Below, piece after piece: positions 9,901 through 19,211 of a stretch of DNA of 64,000 bases; position 1 is the first letter of the stretch; each line of letters starts with the position of its first letter. The DNA comes from Actinobacteria bacterium OV450 (GTDB lineage Bacteria > Actinomycetota > Actinomycetes > Streptomycetales > Streptomycetaceae): positions 34,717 to 98,716 of the forward strand of contig LJCW01000108.1 in NCBI GenBank assembly GCA_001298555.1. Reading direction: 5' to 3'. The notes beneath the pieces were generated by a model, which did no database searches, was not told the DNA's origin, and saw only the letters and a list, made by a program, of their open reading frames with translations. Position numbers and translations under genes: made by a program.

Positions 9901-10524
9901 CTAGTACGTGCCGGTGAGGTGGGCGAAGACGACCACGTTGCCCTGGTAGCCGGTGCGGGGCGAGAAGCCCCCGCCACAGGTGATCACCCGGAGCTCGGCG
10001 CGCGGCGAGGGCCCGTACACGCGGGAGTCGGGGAAGTGGTCGGCCTCGTAGACCTCGACCGCGTGGACGGTGAACACCGCCGTCCGTCCGTCCGCGCGCG
10101 GCACCTCGATCGCGGCCCCGCGGCGCAGTGCGCCCAGGTGGTAGAAGACCGCCGGGCCCGTGGCGTGGTCGACGTGGCCGACGACGACGGCGGTGCCGAC
10201 GGCGCCGGGGGTAATGCCGTCGCGGTACCAGCCCGCCAGGTCGCGGCGGGCGGGCGGCGGCACCTCGATGCTGCCGTCGGGCCCGAGGCCCAGCCCGGTC
10301 AGCGGGGCGTCCACCCGGATGGACGGGATCCGGATCCGGGCCGGCGGGGATCCGGGGAGCGGGGCGATGCTGCCGGGGTAACGTGCCCGCCCGCTCAGTG
10401 CCTCGGCGGGAGAGGGCAGCGGGGGTCCGGTGGACTGGCCGCCCGATCCGCTGCCGATGAGCCAGATGCCGACGCAGGCGGCGAGTGCGACGAGCCCGCC
10501 GCGGCCTGCCTGGCCTCTGCCCAT
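9901..10524 (-). CDS. Class F sortase
   Basis: A 207-residue membrane-anchored transpeptidase. One N-terminal hydrophobic segment (LVALAACVGIWLIG) is followed by a Pro/Ser-rich linker and the sortase barrel. The catalytic triad is visible: His in VVVGHVDHATG, Cys in LRVITCGGGF and Arg in SPRTGYQGNV. Class F sortases of actinobacteria are short and their substrates are poorly known. I start at ATG 10524 because the sequence upstream is the tandem repeat. The secreted membrane-tailed protein at 10837-11379 is the likely genetic partner but a strong hairpin separates the two. Confidence 0.9.
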   Translation of the reverse strand: MGRGQAGRGGLVALAACVGIWLIGSGSGGQSTGPPLPSPAEALSGRARYPGSIAPLPGSPPARIRIPSIRVDAPLTGLGLGPDGSIEVPPPARRDLAGWYRDGITPGAVGTAVVVGHVDHATGPAVFYHLGALRRGAAIEVPRADGRTAVFTVHAVEVYEADHFPDSRVYGPSPRAELRVITCGGGFSPRTGYQGNVVVFAHLTGTY

Positions 10525-10581
10525 GGGTGCCCCCTGGCGGTGCGATCGGTGTGCTCTCCGTATTCCGTGTGTCCGCGTACT

Positions 10582-10645
10582 CCGTGAAGCCGCGTGTCCG
10601 TGAAGCCGCGTGTCCGTGAAGGCGCGTGTCCGTGAAGCCGCGGTC
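10582..10645. repeat. 16-bp tandem repeat, four copies
   Basis: The unit CCGTGAAGCCGCGTGT occurs at 10582 and 10598 exactly, at 10614 with one change, and degenerates at 10630. It lies 57 nt upstream of the sortase start. The rest of the 312-nt gap 10525-10836 holds flanking degenerate CGTGT units, a lower-GC stretch near 10660-10740 and a terminator, but no gene. Confidence 0.8.
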
Positions 10646-10742
10646 CTTGAGGCTGTGTGTCCGAATTCGGTTTGCGCGTGGTCGGTATACACGTTTTGCG
10701 TTTCGCGTTTTGGCTTTCCTGTTTCGCATTGTGTGAGGAAGG

Positions 10743-10790
10743 CCGTCGCCCGGCCCCGCGAACGGGGGGACCTCGCGGGGCGGGCGACGG
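10743..10790 (-). terminator. Terminator after the sortase-partner gene
   Basis: CCGTCGCCCGGCCCCGCGA (10743-10761) pairs with 10773-10790 with a single bulge. It sits 47 nt past the stop of the upstream minus-strand gene. No T-run is present, as is common in high-GC genomes. Confidence 0.65.
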
Positions 10791-10836
10791 GGGACGGTAC
10801 CGGTCGGACCGCGGCCGCAGCCGCGGTGGGCGCCCG

Positions 10837-11379
10837 TCAGCTCCGCGTGCCGCTCGCCCGGCGACGCAGGAGCCAGGTACCGCCGACGGCGGCCGCGGCC
10901 AGCACGGCCGCTCCCGCCGTGATCTTGGTGGGGTCGACCGTGGAGGTCGTCCCGCCACCCACCCCGGTACGGACGTGGCCCCGCGGGCCGCGTTCGGTGA
11001 CGACCAGGTCGCCGGTGGCGAACTTGCCGTCGGCGCAGGTCGCGCCGATGCCGTAGGTGCCGGGGCGGGTGTCGCGGGCGATCTGGAACTGCCCGATGAC
11101 CACCTCTTCGTGGGTTCCGGGCACCAGCTTGAAGCGGCCGCCGCCTACCGTGGTGGCATCTCCGTCGGCATGGCCGCCCTTTCCGCAGGCGGTGGTGTTC
11201 ACGGTGATGCTCCCGCCGGGAGCGGCGGTTTTCGGCCATACCTCCAGCTTCGCGAAGTCGCCGGGGGCGAAGCCCGCCGTGCCGAGTTCCGCGGCGGCCA
11301 CGACCCCGGCGACCGGGCCGGTGAGAGCGGCGGCGGTCAGCGCGGTGGCGGTGAGCACATGGGCGGTGCGTCGGCGCAT
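10837..11379 (-). CDS. Secreted protein with C-terminal membrane anchor, probable sortase partner
   Basis: A 180-residue exported protein. It has an N-terminal signal peptide (MRRRTAHVLTATALTAAALT then VAGVVAAAE), a beta-rich middle with two conserved cysteines (TTACGKGGH and GATCADGK), and a C-terminal hydrophobic helix (ITAGAAVLAAAAVGGTWLL) ending in RRRASGTRS. The hydrophobic helix plus basic tail resembles a sortase sorting signal, but I see no LPXTG-like motif; PTKIT precedes the helix. This pairing with a class F sortase recurs in Streptomyces. Function not known. Confidence 0.75.
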   Translation of the reverse strand: MRRRTAHVLTATALTAAALTGPVAGVVAAAELGTAGFAPGDFAKLEVWPKTAAPGGSITVNTTACGKGGHADGDATTVGGGRFKLVPGTHEEVVIGQFQIARDTRPGTYGIGATCADGKFATGDLVVTERGPRGHVRTGVGGGTTSTVDPTKITAGAAVLAAAAVGGTWLLRRRASGTRS

Positions 11380-11692
11380 GGGGGCTCCTGGAGACACGGG
11401 GTCGTGCTCCAGAGGTAACCCGGCCCGCACGCCTCCCGCCTGCTGATGTTCCGTCAGTTCCTCTGTTCCGGCCGGTATCGCCGCAGGTCACAGCCCGGGA
11501 TTCGGTCGATCAGGTGAGCCACCCCGTCCGGGTGAGGCCGATGGCAGCACCACCGTCGCCGCTGCGCCCGCCAGGAACCGCTGCGGCCCCGGGAGGTCGT
11601 GTGACAGCGGTGCGTACCGTGGGGGCAGGCGGGCGGACCGGGGACCGAAGTCCCGGGTCGCGCGCCGTCCGCCACGACCGAGGGAGGGCCCC

Positions 11693-11761
11693 GTGACATC
11701 AGCCGACCGGCCACAGGCGCAGCCGCAGCCGCAGTCCGCCGCGGAGGTGGCGGCCCGATGA
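11693..11761 (+). CDS. Possible 22-residue leader ORF
   Basis: GTG at 11693 with GGAGGG upstream opens a 22-codon frame rich in Gln-Pro whose TGA overlaps the ATG of the next gene (ATGA). This arrangement fits translational coupling, but the RBS spacing is short (4 nt) and the peptide shows no recognisable family. It may be fortuitous. Confidence 0.3.
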   Translation: MTSADRPQAQPQPQSAAEVAAR

Positions 11762-12183
11762 GCACCGCCGAGCTCCCGTTCTTCGTGTACGGGACCCTGC
11801 GCCCCGGGGAGGTCAACCACGCCCTGTTCCTGCGGGGCCGCACGGTCGCCGAGGAGCCCGCCCGGCTCCCGGACGCGCTCCTGTACGACGGTCCCGGCTA
11901 CCCGTACGCCGTCCAGCACCCGGGATCGCAGATCGTCGGCGAGCTGGTCACCCCGGCGCCCGGCGACTACGGGAGGCTGCTGGCCGAACTGGACCGGCTG
12001 GAGGAGTACCACGGCCCCGGCCGGCCGCTGAACGTCTACGACCGGGTCCGCCGGGACGCGGTCCGCCCGGACGGCAGCCGCACCCCCGCCTGGGTCTACC
12101 TGGCGGCACCGCTGCTGGCCCGCCGGCTGCGCGCGTCGGGCACCGAGATACCGGGCGGCGACTGGTTCGCCCGACGGGCCTGA
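11758..12183 (+). CDS. Gamma-glutamylcyclotransferase-like (AIG2) protein
   Basis: A 141-residue protein with the family's FFVYGTLRPGEVN motif at residues 8-20, and a catalytic-type Glu in LDRLEEYHGP near residue 82. The family cyclises gamma-glutamyl amines to 5-oxoproline, though many bacterial members are uncharacterised. ATG 11758 has GGAGG ten bases upstream and overlaps the stop of a possible short leader ORF. It converges on dnaG. Confidence 0.85.
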   Translation: MSTAELPFFVYGTLRPGEVNHALFLRGRTVAEEPARLPDALLYDGPGYPYAVQHPGSQIVGELVTPAPGDYGRLLAELDRLEEYHGPGRPLNVYDRVRRDAVRPDGSRTPAWVYLAAPLLARRLRASGTEIPGGDWFARRA

Positions 12184-12223
12184 GCGACCGGGCCGGGCAC
12201 CCGGCGCGCCACGGGCGACACGC

Positions 12224-14143
12224 CTACAGGCCTTCGGCCCCGCGGTTGCGCAGGCGCTGGCCGTACTGCTGGAGGACCCAGAGCTCCTCCTGGACCGCCG
12301 CCAGCTGCTCCGGCGGCGCCTGCGGGCCCAGGCGCGACAGCGTGCCCTGGATCTCGTGCACCCGGCGGTCGACCGCGCGCAGCCGGACCTGGACCAGCTG
12401 GACGCCCGCGTAGACCTCGTCCACCGTCTTGGCGTGGATGGCCTCGACCGCGAGCTCGGTGACCAGTGCGCGGACCGTGTCGTTCGGCGCGGCGTCGCGG
12501 ACCCGGGCCAGGTAGTCGTCGCTGCCCAGGGAGGCGCCGCCCGCGGCCTGGATGGCCTCGCGGACCGCCGCGTACGGAGGGGCGGTGAACTCGTCCACCC
12601 CGTACGCGTCGAAGGCCGGCGAGACCAGGGCCGGCCGCTGGAGCGCCAGCTTGAGCAGTTCGCGCTCCGTGCGGTGCGCCGGGCTGCGCAGGTTCAGCGC
12701 CGGTCCGCCGCCCGCGGGGCCGCTCGGCGCCGGGGCCGCCTCGTACGAGGACGCCTGGGCCGGGCGGCCGCGGCCCGGCTGCTGGCCGCCGCCCTGGCCG
12801 CCCCGCTCCCGGGCCCAGCGCGCCAGCTGAGCGACCCGCTTGACGACGAACTGCTCGTCCCGGATGCCCAGCATTCCCGCGAGCTGGACCGCCGACTCGT
12901 GCTGGATCGCGATGTTCTTGATGTTGGCGACGACCGGAGCCGCCTCGTCCAGCGCGGCAGCCCGGCCCGCCGGGTTCTCCAGGTTGTGCCGGGCCACGAT
13001 GTGCCGCAGTGCGAACTCGAACAGCGGCGTCCGGGCCTCCACCAGACCGGCCACCGCCGCGTCACCCTGCGCCAGGCGCAGGTCGCACGGGTCCATGCCG
13101 CCGGGGGCGATGGTGATGGAGGTCTCGGCGGCGAACTTCTGGTCGTCCTCGAAGGCGCGCAGCGCGGCCTTCTGGCCGGCCGCGTCCCCGTCGAAGGTGA
13201 AGATCACCTCGGCCGTCGCGTTGTCCATCAGCAGACGGCGCAGGATCTTGATGTGGTCGCCGCCGAAGGCGGTGCCACACGTCGCGATGGCAGTCGTGAC
13301 CCCGGCCATGTGGCAGGCCATCACGTCCGTGTAGCCCTCGACCACCACGGCCCGCGAGGTCTTCGCGATCTCCTTCTTCGCCAGGTCGATGCCGTACAGC
13401 ACCTGGGACTTCTTGTAGATCGCCGTCTCGGGCGTGTTCAGGTACTTCGGCCCGTTGTCGTCGTCGCGCAGCTTGCGCGCGCCGAAGCCGACCACCTCGC
13501 CGCTGATGTCGCGGATCGGCCACATCAGGCGGCCGCGGAACCGGTCGATGGGCTTGCCGCTGCGGCTGTCCTGGGCCAGGCCGGAGGTGATCAGCTCCTT
13601 GTCGGTGAAGCCCTTGCCGCGCAGGAACCGGGTCAGGTGGTCCCAGCCGGCCGGGCTGTACCCGACGCTGAAGTGCTCGGCCGCCGCCTGGTCGAAGCCG
13701 CGCTCCGCCAGGAACCGGCGGCCGATCTCGGCCTCCGGGCTGCCCAGCTGGTCGACGTAGAACTGGGCGGCCGCCTTGTGTGCCTCGACGAGCCGGATGC
13801 GCTCGCCGCGGCCGCTGGTGCCCGCGGTGTACCCGCCCTCCTCGTACCGGAGGGTGATGCCCGCCTGGCCCGCGAGGCGCTCGACGGCCTCCGAGAACGA
13901 CAGGTGGTCGATCTTCATGATGAAGTCGAGGGTGTCCCCGCCCGCCTGGCAGCCGAAGCAGTGGTAGAGACCCTTGCTGGGGCTGACCTGGAAGGACGGG
14001 GACTTCTCGTCGTGGAAGGGGCACAGGCCCTTGAGGTTGCCGCCGCCCGCGTTGCGCAGCTGGAGGTAGTCGGAGACCACGGCGTCGATCGGGACCGCGT
14101 CCCGTACCGCCTTCACGTCGTCGTCGTTGATCCGTCCTGCCAC
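12224..14143 (-). CDS. dnaG: DNA primase
   Basis: Synthesises RNA primers at the replication fork. The 639 residues show the N-terminal CHC2 zinc finger ([11 protein letters not shown] ... [14 protein letters not shown], residues ~41-65), the catalytic core with the Toprim motifs EGYTDVMA near 268 and [12 protein letters not shown] near 316, and a C-terminal helicase-interaction region beginning after a low-complexity Gly/Gln linker near residue 450. The start is GTG at 14143 ([15 protein letters not shown]). It lies 34 nt downstream of an FAD reductase gene and in the same orientation as dgt. Confidence 0.97.
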   Translation of the reverse strand: MAGRINDDDVKAVRDAVPIDAVVSDYLQLRNAGGGNLKGLCPFHDEKSPSFQVSPSKGLYHCFGCQAGGDTLDFIMKIDHLSFSEAVERLAGQAGITLRYEEGGYTAGTSGRGERIRLVEAHKAAAQFYVDQLGSPEAEIGRRFLAERGFDQAAAEHFSVGYSPAGWDHLTRFLRGKGFTDKELITSGLAQDSRSGKPIDRFRGRLMWPIRDISGEVVGFGARKLRDDDNGPKYLNTPETAIYKKSQVLYGIDLAKKEIAKTSRAVVVEGYTDVMACHMAGVTTAIATCGTAFGGDHIKILRRLLMDNATAEVIFTFDGDAAGQKAALRAFEDDQKFAAETSITIAPGGMDPCDLRLAQGDAAVAGLVEARTPLFEFALRHIVARHNLENPAGRAAALDEAAPVVANIKNIAIQHESAVQLAGMLGIRDEQFVVKRVAQLARWARERGGQGGGQQPGRGRPAQASSYEAAPAPSGPAGGGPALNLRSPAHRTERELLKLALQRPALVSPAFDAYGVDEFTAPPYAAVREAIQAAGGASLGSDDYLARVRDAAPNDTVRALVTELAVEAIHAKTVDEVYAGVQLVQVRLRAVDRRVHEIQGTLSRLGPQAPPEQLAAVQEELWVLQQYGQRLRNRGAEGL

Positions 14144-14177
14144 CCGTGAAGTCTACGGCCGGGCGCCGGCAAACCCG

Positions 14178-15452
14178 TCAGGCCCCCTCGGCCGGCAGCA
14201 GGGACTCCAGCGCGACCGTCGGGTCCGCCAGCGCCTCGCGGTTGACCGGCGCCTTCGACCGGATCAGGGCCTGGATGTGCTCGGTGACGTCCCACACGTT
14301 CACGTTCATCCCGGCCAGAACCCGGCCCTCCGCCAGCCAGAACGCGATGAACTCCCGCTTGGCCACGTCCCCGCGGATCAGCACCTGGTCGTAGCCGCCC
14401 GCCGGGGCGTACCCCGAGTACTCCAGGCCCACGTCGTACTGGTCGGAGAAGAAGTACGGCACCCGGTCGTACGACACCTCCTGCCCCAGCATCGCCCGCG
14501 CCGCGGCCGGACCGCCGTTGAGCGCGTTCGCCCAGTGCTCGACCCGCAGCCGGGTCCCCAGCAGCGGGTGGTGCGCCGCGGCCACGTCCCCGACGGCGAA
14601 CACGTTCGGATCGCTGGTCCGCAGCGAGGCGTCCACGGCGATGCCGCCGCCGTGCTGCCGGTCGACCAGTGCCAGCCCGGAGGTCTCGGCGAGCGCCGTC
14701 CGCGGCGCCGCCCCGATCGCCGCGAGCACGGCGTGCGCCGGGTGCTCCTCGCCGTCGTCGGTCCGGGCCGCGAGCACCATGCCGTCCTGCCCGACGATCT
14801 CGGTGAGCCGCGAACCGAAGTGGAAGCGGACCCCGTGCTCGGCGTGCAGGTCCCCGAACAGCCGGCCGACCTCCGGGCCGAGCACCGCGTGCAGCGGGGT
14901 GGCCAGCGGTTCGACCACGGTGACCTCGGCCCCGTACCCGCGGGCCGCGGCGGCGACCTCCAGGCCGATCCACCCGGCGCCCGCGATCAGCAGGTGGCCG
15001 TTGTCCCGGCCGAGGGTGGCCAGGACGCCCTTCAGCCGCTCGGCGTGGGCCAGCCGGCGCAGGTGGTGCACCCCCGCCAGGCCCGTCCCCGGGATGTCGA
15101 GGCGGCGCGGCTCGGCCCCGGTGGCCAGCAGCAGCTTGTCGTAGTGCAGCGCCGTGCCGTCGCCGAGGACCACCTTGCGGGCCTCCCGGTCCAGGTGGAC
15201 CGCGGGCTGGCCGAGGTGCAGCTCGATGTCGGCCTTGGCGTACCAGGACGGCTCGTGGACGAAGACGCTGTCACGCTCCTCCTTGCCCTGGAGGTACCCC
15301 TTGGACAGCGGGGGCCGTTCGTAGGGGTGGTCGCGCTCGTCGCCGACCAGGATCACCCGCCCCGTGAACCCCTCGGACCTCAGCGTCTCGGCCGCCTTGG
15401 CCCCGGCGAGCCCTGCGCCGACGATGACGAACGTCCGGTGTGCGTCGACCAC
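14178..15452 (-). CDS. FAD-dependent NAD(P)H oxidoreductase (ferredoxin/rubredoxin reductase type)
   Basis: A 424-residue flavoprotein. FAD motif IVGAGLAGAKAAETL at the N-terminus, the PLSKGYL motif of ferredoxin reductases near residue 48, NAD motif IAGAGWIGLEVAAAA near 150, FAVGDVAAAHH near 280, and a C-terminal reductase domain. Such enzymes pass electrons from NAD(P)H to ferredoxin partners of P450s or dioxygenases, but no partner is adjacent. The GTG at 15452 is chosen because GAGGAGG stands six bases upstream; an ATG just before it would overlap that RBS. It sits between dgt and dnaG. Confidence 0.88.
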   Translation of the reverse strand: MVDAHRTFVIVGAGLAGAKAAETLRSEGFTGRVILVGDERDHPYERPPLSKGYLQGKEERDSVFVHEPSWYAKADIELHLGQPAVHLDREARKVVLGDGTALHYDKLLLATGAEPRRLDIPGTGLAGVHHLRRLAHAERLKGVLATLGRDNGHLLIAGAGWIGLEVAAAARGYGAEVTVVEPLATPLHAVLGPEVGRLFGDLHAEHGVRFHFGSRLTEIVGQDGMVLAARTDDGEEHPAHAVLAAIGAAPRTALAETSGLALVDRQHGGGIAVDASLRTSDPNVFAVGDVAAAHHPLLGTRLRVEHWANALNGGPAAARAMLGQEVSYDRVPYFFSDQYDVGLEYSGYAPAGGYDQVLIRGDVAKREFIAFWLAEGRVLAGMNVNVWDVTEHIQALIRSKAPVNREALADPTVALESLLPAEGA

Positions 15453-15545
15453 CTGATGCCTCCTCATAACCTCTCCGCCACATGCGAGCACATGCGAGCG
15501 TCCCGCACCGAGCCTGCCGCGTGAAGGGGGAGTGGCCCGATCGGC

Positions 15546-16895
15546 TCACGCTTCGGACCGGCGCGTGCGCCGTGTGAGCCGGGCGTGCAGGGAGCGCGCG
15601 GAGGCGTCGGTGAGCGCCGCGATCTGGTCGATGACCGCACGTTTGCGGGCCCTGTCGTCGGGCGCGGCATCGAAGATGGCCCGGAACTGCGGGTCCAGTC
15701 CCTCGGGCGCACGGGCGCTGAGGGCCTCTGCGAGTTCGGCCAGGACGATGCGCTGATCGGCGCGCAGCCGCTCCTGCTCGTCGCGCTGCATCACGTACAG
15801 GTCGGCCACCGCCTTCAGGACAGCGCACTCGTTGCGCGCCTCGCGCGGGACCACCAGCTCGGCCGCGTACCGGGTCAGCCGGCCGGAGCCGTACGCCTCG
15901 CGCGTGGCGCCCTCCGCGGCCAGGCAGAACCGGCCGATCAGCTGGCTGGTGGCGTCCTTGAGGCGGGCCTGGGCGACGGCCGACCCGTCGTACCCGTGCG
16001 GCCACCACTCCTGCTCCATCAGCCGGTCGAGGGCCTCGCGCAGCTCCTCCGGATCGGTGTCGGCCGGGACGTACCGGCCGATCGCGACCCGCCAGATGGC
16101 GGTGCGCTCGGGCTCGGCGAAGAGGAGGTTGGGGTCGAGGTGCCCGGCGTGCAGACCGTCCTCGAAGTCGTGGACCGAGTACGCGACGTCGTCAGACCAG
16201 TCCATCACCTGGGCCTCGAAGCACTTGCGGTCCGCGGGCGCGCCGCGCCGCAGCCACTCGAAGACCGGCAGGTCGTCGTCGTACGCGCCGAACTTGACGG
16301 AGTCGGGGTCGGTGGGGTGGCCGCCACGGGCCCACGGGTACTTGGTGGCGGCGTCCAGGCAGGCCCGGGTGAGGTTGAGCCCGACGCTGACGGGCTCGCC
16401 GCCGGCCGCGTCGGGCACGAACCGCTTCGGCTCCAGGCGGGTCAGCAGGCGCAGCGACTGGGCGTTGCCCTCGAAGCCGCCGCAGTCCTTGGCGAACTCG
16501 TTCAGCGCCTCCTCGCCGTTGTGCCCGAACGGCGGGTGGCCCATGTCGTGCGAGAGGCAGGCGGCCTCGACGAGGTCGGGGTCGCAGCCGAGGGCCGCGC
16601 CGAGCTCGCGGCCGACCTGGGCGCACTCCAGGGAGTGCGTCAGGCGGGTGCGGGGGCTGGCGTCCCAGTCGTACGAGCGGCTGCCGGGGGTGACCACCTG
16701 GGTCTTCCCGGCGAGGCGGCGCAGGGCGGCGGAGTGCAGGACGCGGGCCCGGTCGCGCTGGAAGGCGGTCCGGCCGGGGCGTTTGTCGGGCTCGGCCGCC
16801 CAGCGCTCGGTGTCGGACGCGTCGTAGGGGGTGTCCGGGGTGTTCGGGTCGGGGTGACGGACGGGTGCGATGCCGGTGCCTTCCATGCCTTCCAT
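15546..16895 (-). CDS. dgt: Deoxyguanosinetriphosphate triphosphohydrolase-like HD protein
   Basis: Hydrolyses dNTPs to the nucleoside and triphosphate. HD-domain metal ligands are visible: [17 protein letters not shown] near residue 85, [17 protein letters not shown] near 115, and the downstream [15 protein letters not shown] near 232. Length of 449 residues is normal for the family. It precedes the FAD reductase and dnaG, linking nucleotide pool control with primase, a common actinobacterial neighbourhood. Start at ATG 16895; MEG repeats leave a second ATG three codons later. Confidence 0.92.
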   Translation of the reverse strand: MEGMEGTGIAPVRHPDPNTPDTPYDASDTERWAAEPDKRPGRTAFQRDRARVLHSAALRRLAGKTQVVTPGSRSYDWDASPRTRLTHSLECAQVGRELGAALGCDPDLVEAACLSHDMGHPPFGHNGEEALNEFAKDCGGFEGNAQSLRLLTRLEPKRFVPDAAGGEPVSVGLNLTRACLDAATKYPWARGGHPTDPDSVKFGAYDDDLPVFEWLRRGAPADRKCFEAQVMDWSDDVAYSVHDFEDGLHAGHLDPNLLFAEPERTAIWRVAIGRYVPADTDPEELREALDRLMEQEWWPHGYDGSAVAQARLKDATSQLIGRFCLAAEGATREAYGSGRLTRYAAELVVPREARNECAVLKAVADLYVMQRDEQERLRADQRIVLAELAEALSARAPEGLDPQFRAIFDAAPDDRARKRAVIDQIAALTDASARSLHARLTRRTRRSEA

Positions 16896-16960
16896 GTTCA
16901 GACGGTAACCGGAAGCACCGACAAGACGACCAATCTGAGCAATCGGAACCGACGCGGTCT

Positions 16961-17755
16961 TTATGCGGTGGCCAGTTTCAGCCGGGCCGGGGAGGCCAGG
17001 TGCGTCCGCTGCCGGGCCAGGGCCTCGTCGTAGCGCCTCAGTACGAGGCGGGCCAGGGCGGGATGGTCGCCGAGCGGGGCGGCCGCCGGGCCGGGCGCGG
17101 CGGCGGCGCTCTGCGCGGCGAAGCGGCCGGGGGCGGTGAAGTACGAGGCCACCGCGACCCGGTGGTGGCCGCGGGCGGTGAGGGCGCGGACGGCGTCGGC
17201 GACGGCGGGGGAGGCGGAGGCGTAGGCCGGTACGACGGGCACGCCGCCGAGGCGTTCGGAGAGCAGGGCGGCGGTGCGGCGGGTGTCGGCCGCCGAGTCG
17301 GGGTCGCGGGAGCCGGCCGCGGCGAGCACGACGGCGGGGCCGGCGCCCCGGCCGGGGCCCCGGTCCGCACCTCGGCCGGTTCCGGGTCCGGAGGTGTCGG
17401 TGCCGGGGGTCCAGCCGGCCTCCAGGAGGCGCTCGTACAGGGCCTCCACCAGCAGCGGATGGGGGCCGAGCGGCGCGGCGACGCGGGTGTCCAGGTGGGC
17501 GGCGCGGGCCGCGGCCGCGGGCAGGTCCCGCTTGACGTGGTGGCCGCGGCCGAGGAGCAGCGGGACGAGCACGGCCGCGCCGGTGGTGTTCCGCAGGGTG
17601 TCGCCGAGCAGGGGCCGGTTCAGCTCGACGTGTCCGAGCCGGACGTCGAGGCGGGGACGGAGTTCGCGGACGCGGTCGAGGAGGGCCAGGACGGCGGGGA
17701 GGGCGCGGGGGTCGCGGCTGCCGTGCGCGACGGCGACGAGGGTGGGCTGCTGCAT
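16961..17755 (-). CDS. Sirohydrochlorin ferrochelatase (CbiX-type, two-domain)
   Basis: Inserts Fe(II) (or Co) into sirohydrochlorin; siroheme is the cofactor of NirB. The 264 residues hold two CbiX modules: the first with [13 protein letters not shown] at residues 7-19 and [14 protein letters not shown] near 75, the second with [13 protein letters not shown] near 145 and [11 protein letters not shown] near 205. The first module keeps the metal-site His of HGSR while the second has AGSR, as is usual when one half is inactive. Gly/Arg/Pro low-complexity linker between modules. Close to nasA and nirB, consistent with one nitrogen-assimilation regulon. Confidence 0.9.
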   Translation of the reverse strand: MQQPTLVAVAHGSRDPRALPAVLALLDRVRELRPRLDVRLGHVELNRPLLGDTLRNTTGAAVLVPLLLGRGHHVKRDLPAAAARAAHLDTRVAAPLGPHPLLVEALYERLLEAGWTPGTDTSGPGTGRGADRGPGRGAGPAVVLAAAGSRDPDSAADTRRTAALLSERLGGVPVVPAYASASPAVADAVRALTARGHHRVAVASYFTAPGRFAAQSAAAAPGPAAAPLGDHPALARLVLRRYDEALARQRTHLASPARLKLATA

Positions 17756-17913
17756 GCGGGGACTCCGTCGGACCGGTCCCCCGCCGTGCGCCAGGGGCGC
17801 AGTCCGCTGAGCTGCGTGCCGAGTTGGGTGGTGATCCGGGTCAGCAGCTCCGTGGCGGTGGCGGGGGGAAAGGAGAGGGACAGGGACTCGGGAGGGTGCA
17901 CCAGCTCCGTCAT
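17620..17913 (-). CDS. Possible small protein overlapping the chelatase start
   Basis: A 97-codon frame starting at ATG 17913 ([15 protein letters not shown]) has GC-biased third positions over its first 50 codons, before it runs into the first 136 bases of the chelatase gene in another frame. Only the upstream half looks coding. It could be a small protein with a long overlap, or a remnant. No family recognised. Confidence 0.3.
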   Translation of the reverse strand: MTELVHPPESLSLSFPPATATELLTRITTQLGTQLSGLRPWRTAGDRSDGVPACSSPPSSPSRTAAATPAPSPPSWPSSTASANSVPASTSGSDTSS

Positions 17914-18084
17914 GAATCGATCCTGCGGGCCGGAGATTGCGGGTGCGTTGCGCGGGGGTGACGGGTGTTTACCGGCACCTCACTCGCTCATTCGTACGGG
18001 TGAAAGGCGGGGGAGAGGGAACTGGGGGCCGGGTGGGGATCGTCAACCTGTGCGAACGGTGCGTGGCGAGCGGGGGGAAAGATC

Positions 18085-18762
18085 ATGAAACTGATGCCGG
18101 GCCGGCTGAGGACGGTGGCGGGGCGGCGGCGGGCCGTCCAGGCGGTGGTGGCCGCGTGCGTGCTGGCGCTGCTGCCCTCGGCGTGGACGCACGCGGCGGC
18201 CGCGGACCGGCTGCGGACCACGGCCGACGCGCCGCCGGCCGAGGTGGCGGTGGTGTTCGGGGCGGGTCTGTGGAACGGGCGGCCGACGCCCTACCTGGCC
18301 AGACGGCTCGATGCGGCGGCCGAGCTGTACCGCACGGGCAAGGCGAAGGTCGTGCTCGTCACCGGCGACAACAGCCGCACCGAGTACGACGAGCCCGACG
18401 CGATGCGGACGTACCTGACGGCCCACGGGGTGCCGGCGGACCGGATCGTCAGCGACTACGCCGGCTTCGACACCTGGGACTCCTGTGTCCGCGCCAAGGA
18501 GATCTTCGGGGTCAAGCGGGCCGTGCTGATCAGCCAGGGCTTCCACATACGCCGGGCCGTCGCGCTCTGCGGCGCGGCGGGCGTCGACGCCTACGGGGTC
18601 GGTGTCGACGACGAGCACGATGCGACCTGGTACTACGGCGGCACGCGCGAGGTCTTCGCGGCCGGCAAGGCGGCGCTGGACGCGGCCTTCAAGCCGGAGC
18701 CGCGGTTCCTGGGGCCGAAGGAGCAGGGGGTGTCGAGGGCGCTGGGCGCTCTGGCAGACTGA
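18085..18762 (+). CDS. SanA/YdcF-like DUF218 membrane protein
   Basis: A 225-residue protein with one N-terminal signal-anchor (VQAVVAACVLALLPSAW) and an extracytoplasmic DUF218 domain. The motifs VAVVFGAGLWNGRPTPYLA, VVLVTGDNSRTEYDEPDAM and LISQGFHIRRAV match SanA/ElyC proteins. The family is linked to cell-envelope integrity and vancomycin sensitivity in enterobacteria; biochemistry is unsettled. GGGGGGAAAG precedes ATG 18085. Confidence 0.88.
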   Translation: MKLMPGRLRTVAGRRRAVQAVVAACVLALLPSAWTHAAAADRLRTTADAPPAEVAVVFGAGLWNGRPTPYLARRLDAAAELYRTGKAKVVLVTGDNSRTEYDEPDAMRTYLTAHGVPADRIVSDYAGFDTWDSCVRAKEIFGVKRAVLISQGFHIRRAVALCGAAGVDAYGVGVDDEHDATWYYGGTREVFAAGKAALDAAFKPEPRFLGPKEQGVSRALGALAD

Positions 18763-18833
18763 CGCGCCGTCGGCCGCCTGTGCCGATCAGTCATATGGCG
18801 CTCTGTCCGTCTCGGCGTCAGGGGTGTGGAACC

Positions 18834-19096
18834 GTGGCCGTTGTGGATCTGAGCGGCAAGGCCGTCGTCATCACCGGGGGAGCGCGCGGGCTGGGCGCGG
18901 CGGCCGCCCCGGCCGTCGTGGACGGCGGCGGCAGCTACGGCGGCTGGACGGCCGGCCCGCCGAAGCCCGCGATGAGCCGCTGACCGCCCTCGGCGGGACG
19001 GACGGACCACGGGGCCCGGCCCGTCGGTCCGGCCGGCGACGGATACCTCGTCCTCGACGTCGCAGGGGCCGCATGGTGTACGTGGAGGTCCCGTAG
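18834..19096 (+). pseudogene. Remnant of a short-chain dehydrogenase/reductase
   Basis: GTG 18834 opens a protein starting VAVVDLSGKAVVITGGARG, the classical SDR N-terminus with the TGxxxGxG nucleotide motif. The similarity breaks after ~35 residues, the frame stops at 18983, and the following bases continue in another frame (EPLTALGGTDGP...) to a stop at 19096. The catalytic Ser-Tyr-Lys region is absent. It reads as a deleted and frameshifted SDR gene. Confidence 0.65.
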
Positions 19097-19161
19097 CGGC
19101 CCGAGTCCCGCCTGCCCTCACCGGGCCCCGACGGGCGTGCTGAGGTACTCGTACGGGAGGC

Positions 19162-19199
19162 GTAACCGGGGGCGGCGGCCCGCGTAACACCACCGCCGC
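19162..19199 (+). promoter_or_regulatory. Candidate GlnR box upstream of nasA
   Basis: Two exact GTAAC pentamers at 19162-19166 and 19184-19188 are offset by 22 nt, the spacing of a1 and a2 in the gTnAc-n6-GaAAc-n6-gTnAc-n6-GaAAc GlnR site. The two b pentamers (CGGCG, GCCGC) are poor. The box ends 12 nt before the ATG, so a leader is very short or the site lies over the start of transcription. Confidence 0.5.
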
Positions 19200-19211
19200 A
19201 GGCTGGGCGGT

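Noticed and set aside
10582..10645. CRISPR-like array
   Set aside because: The repeats are contiguous with no spacers and no cas genes are in the window.
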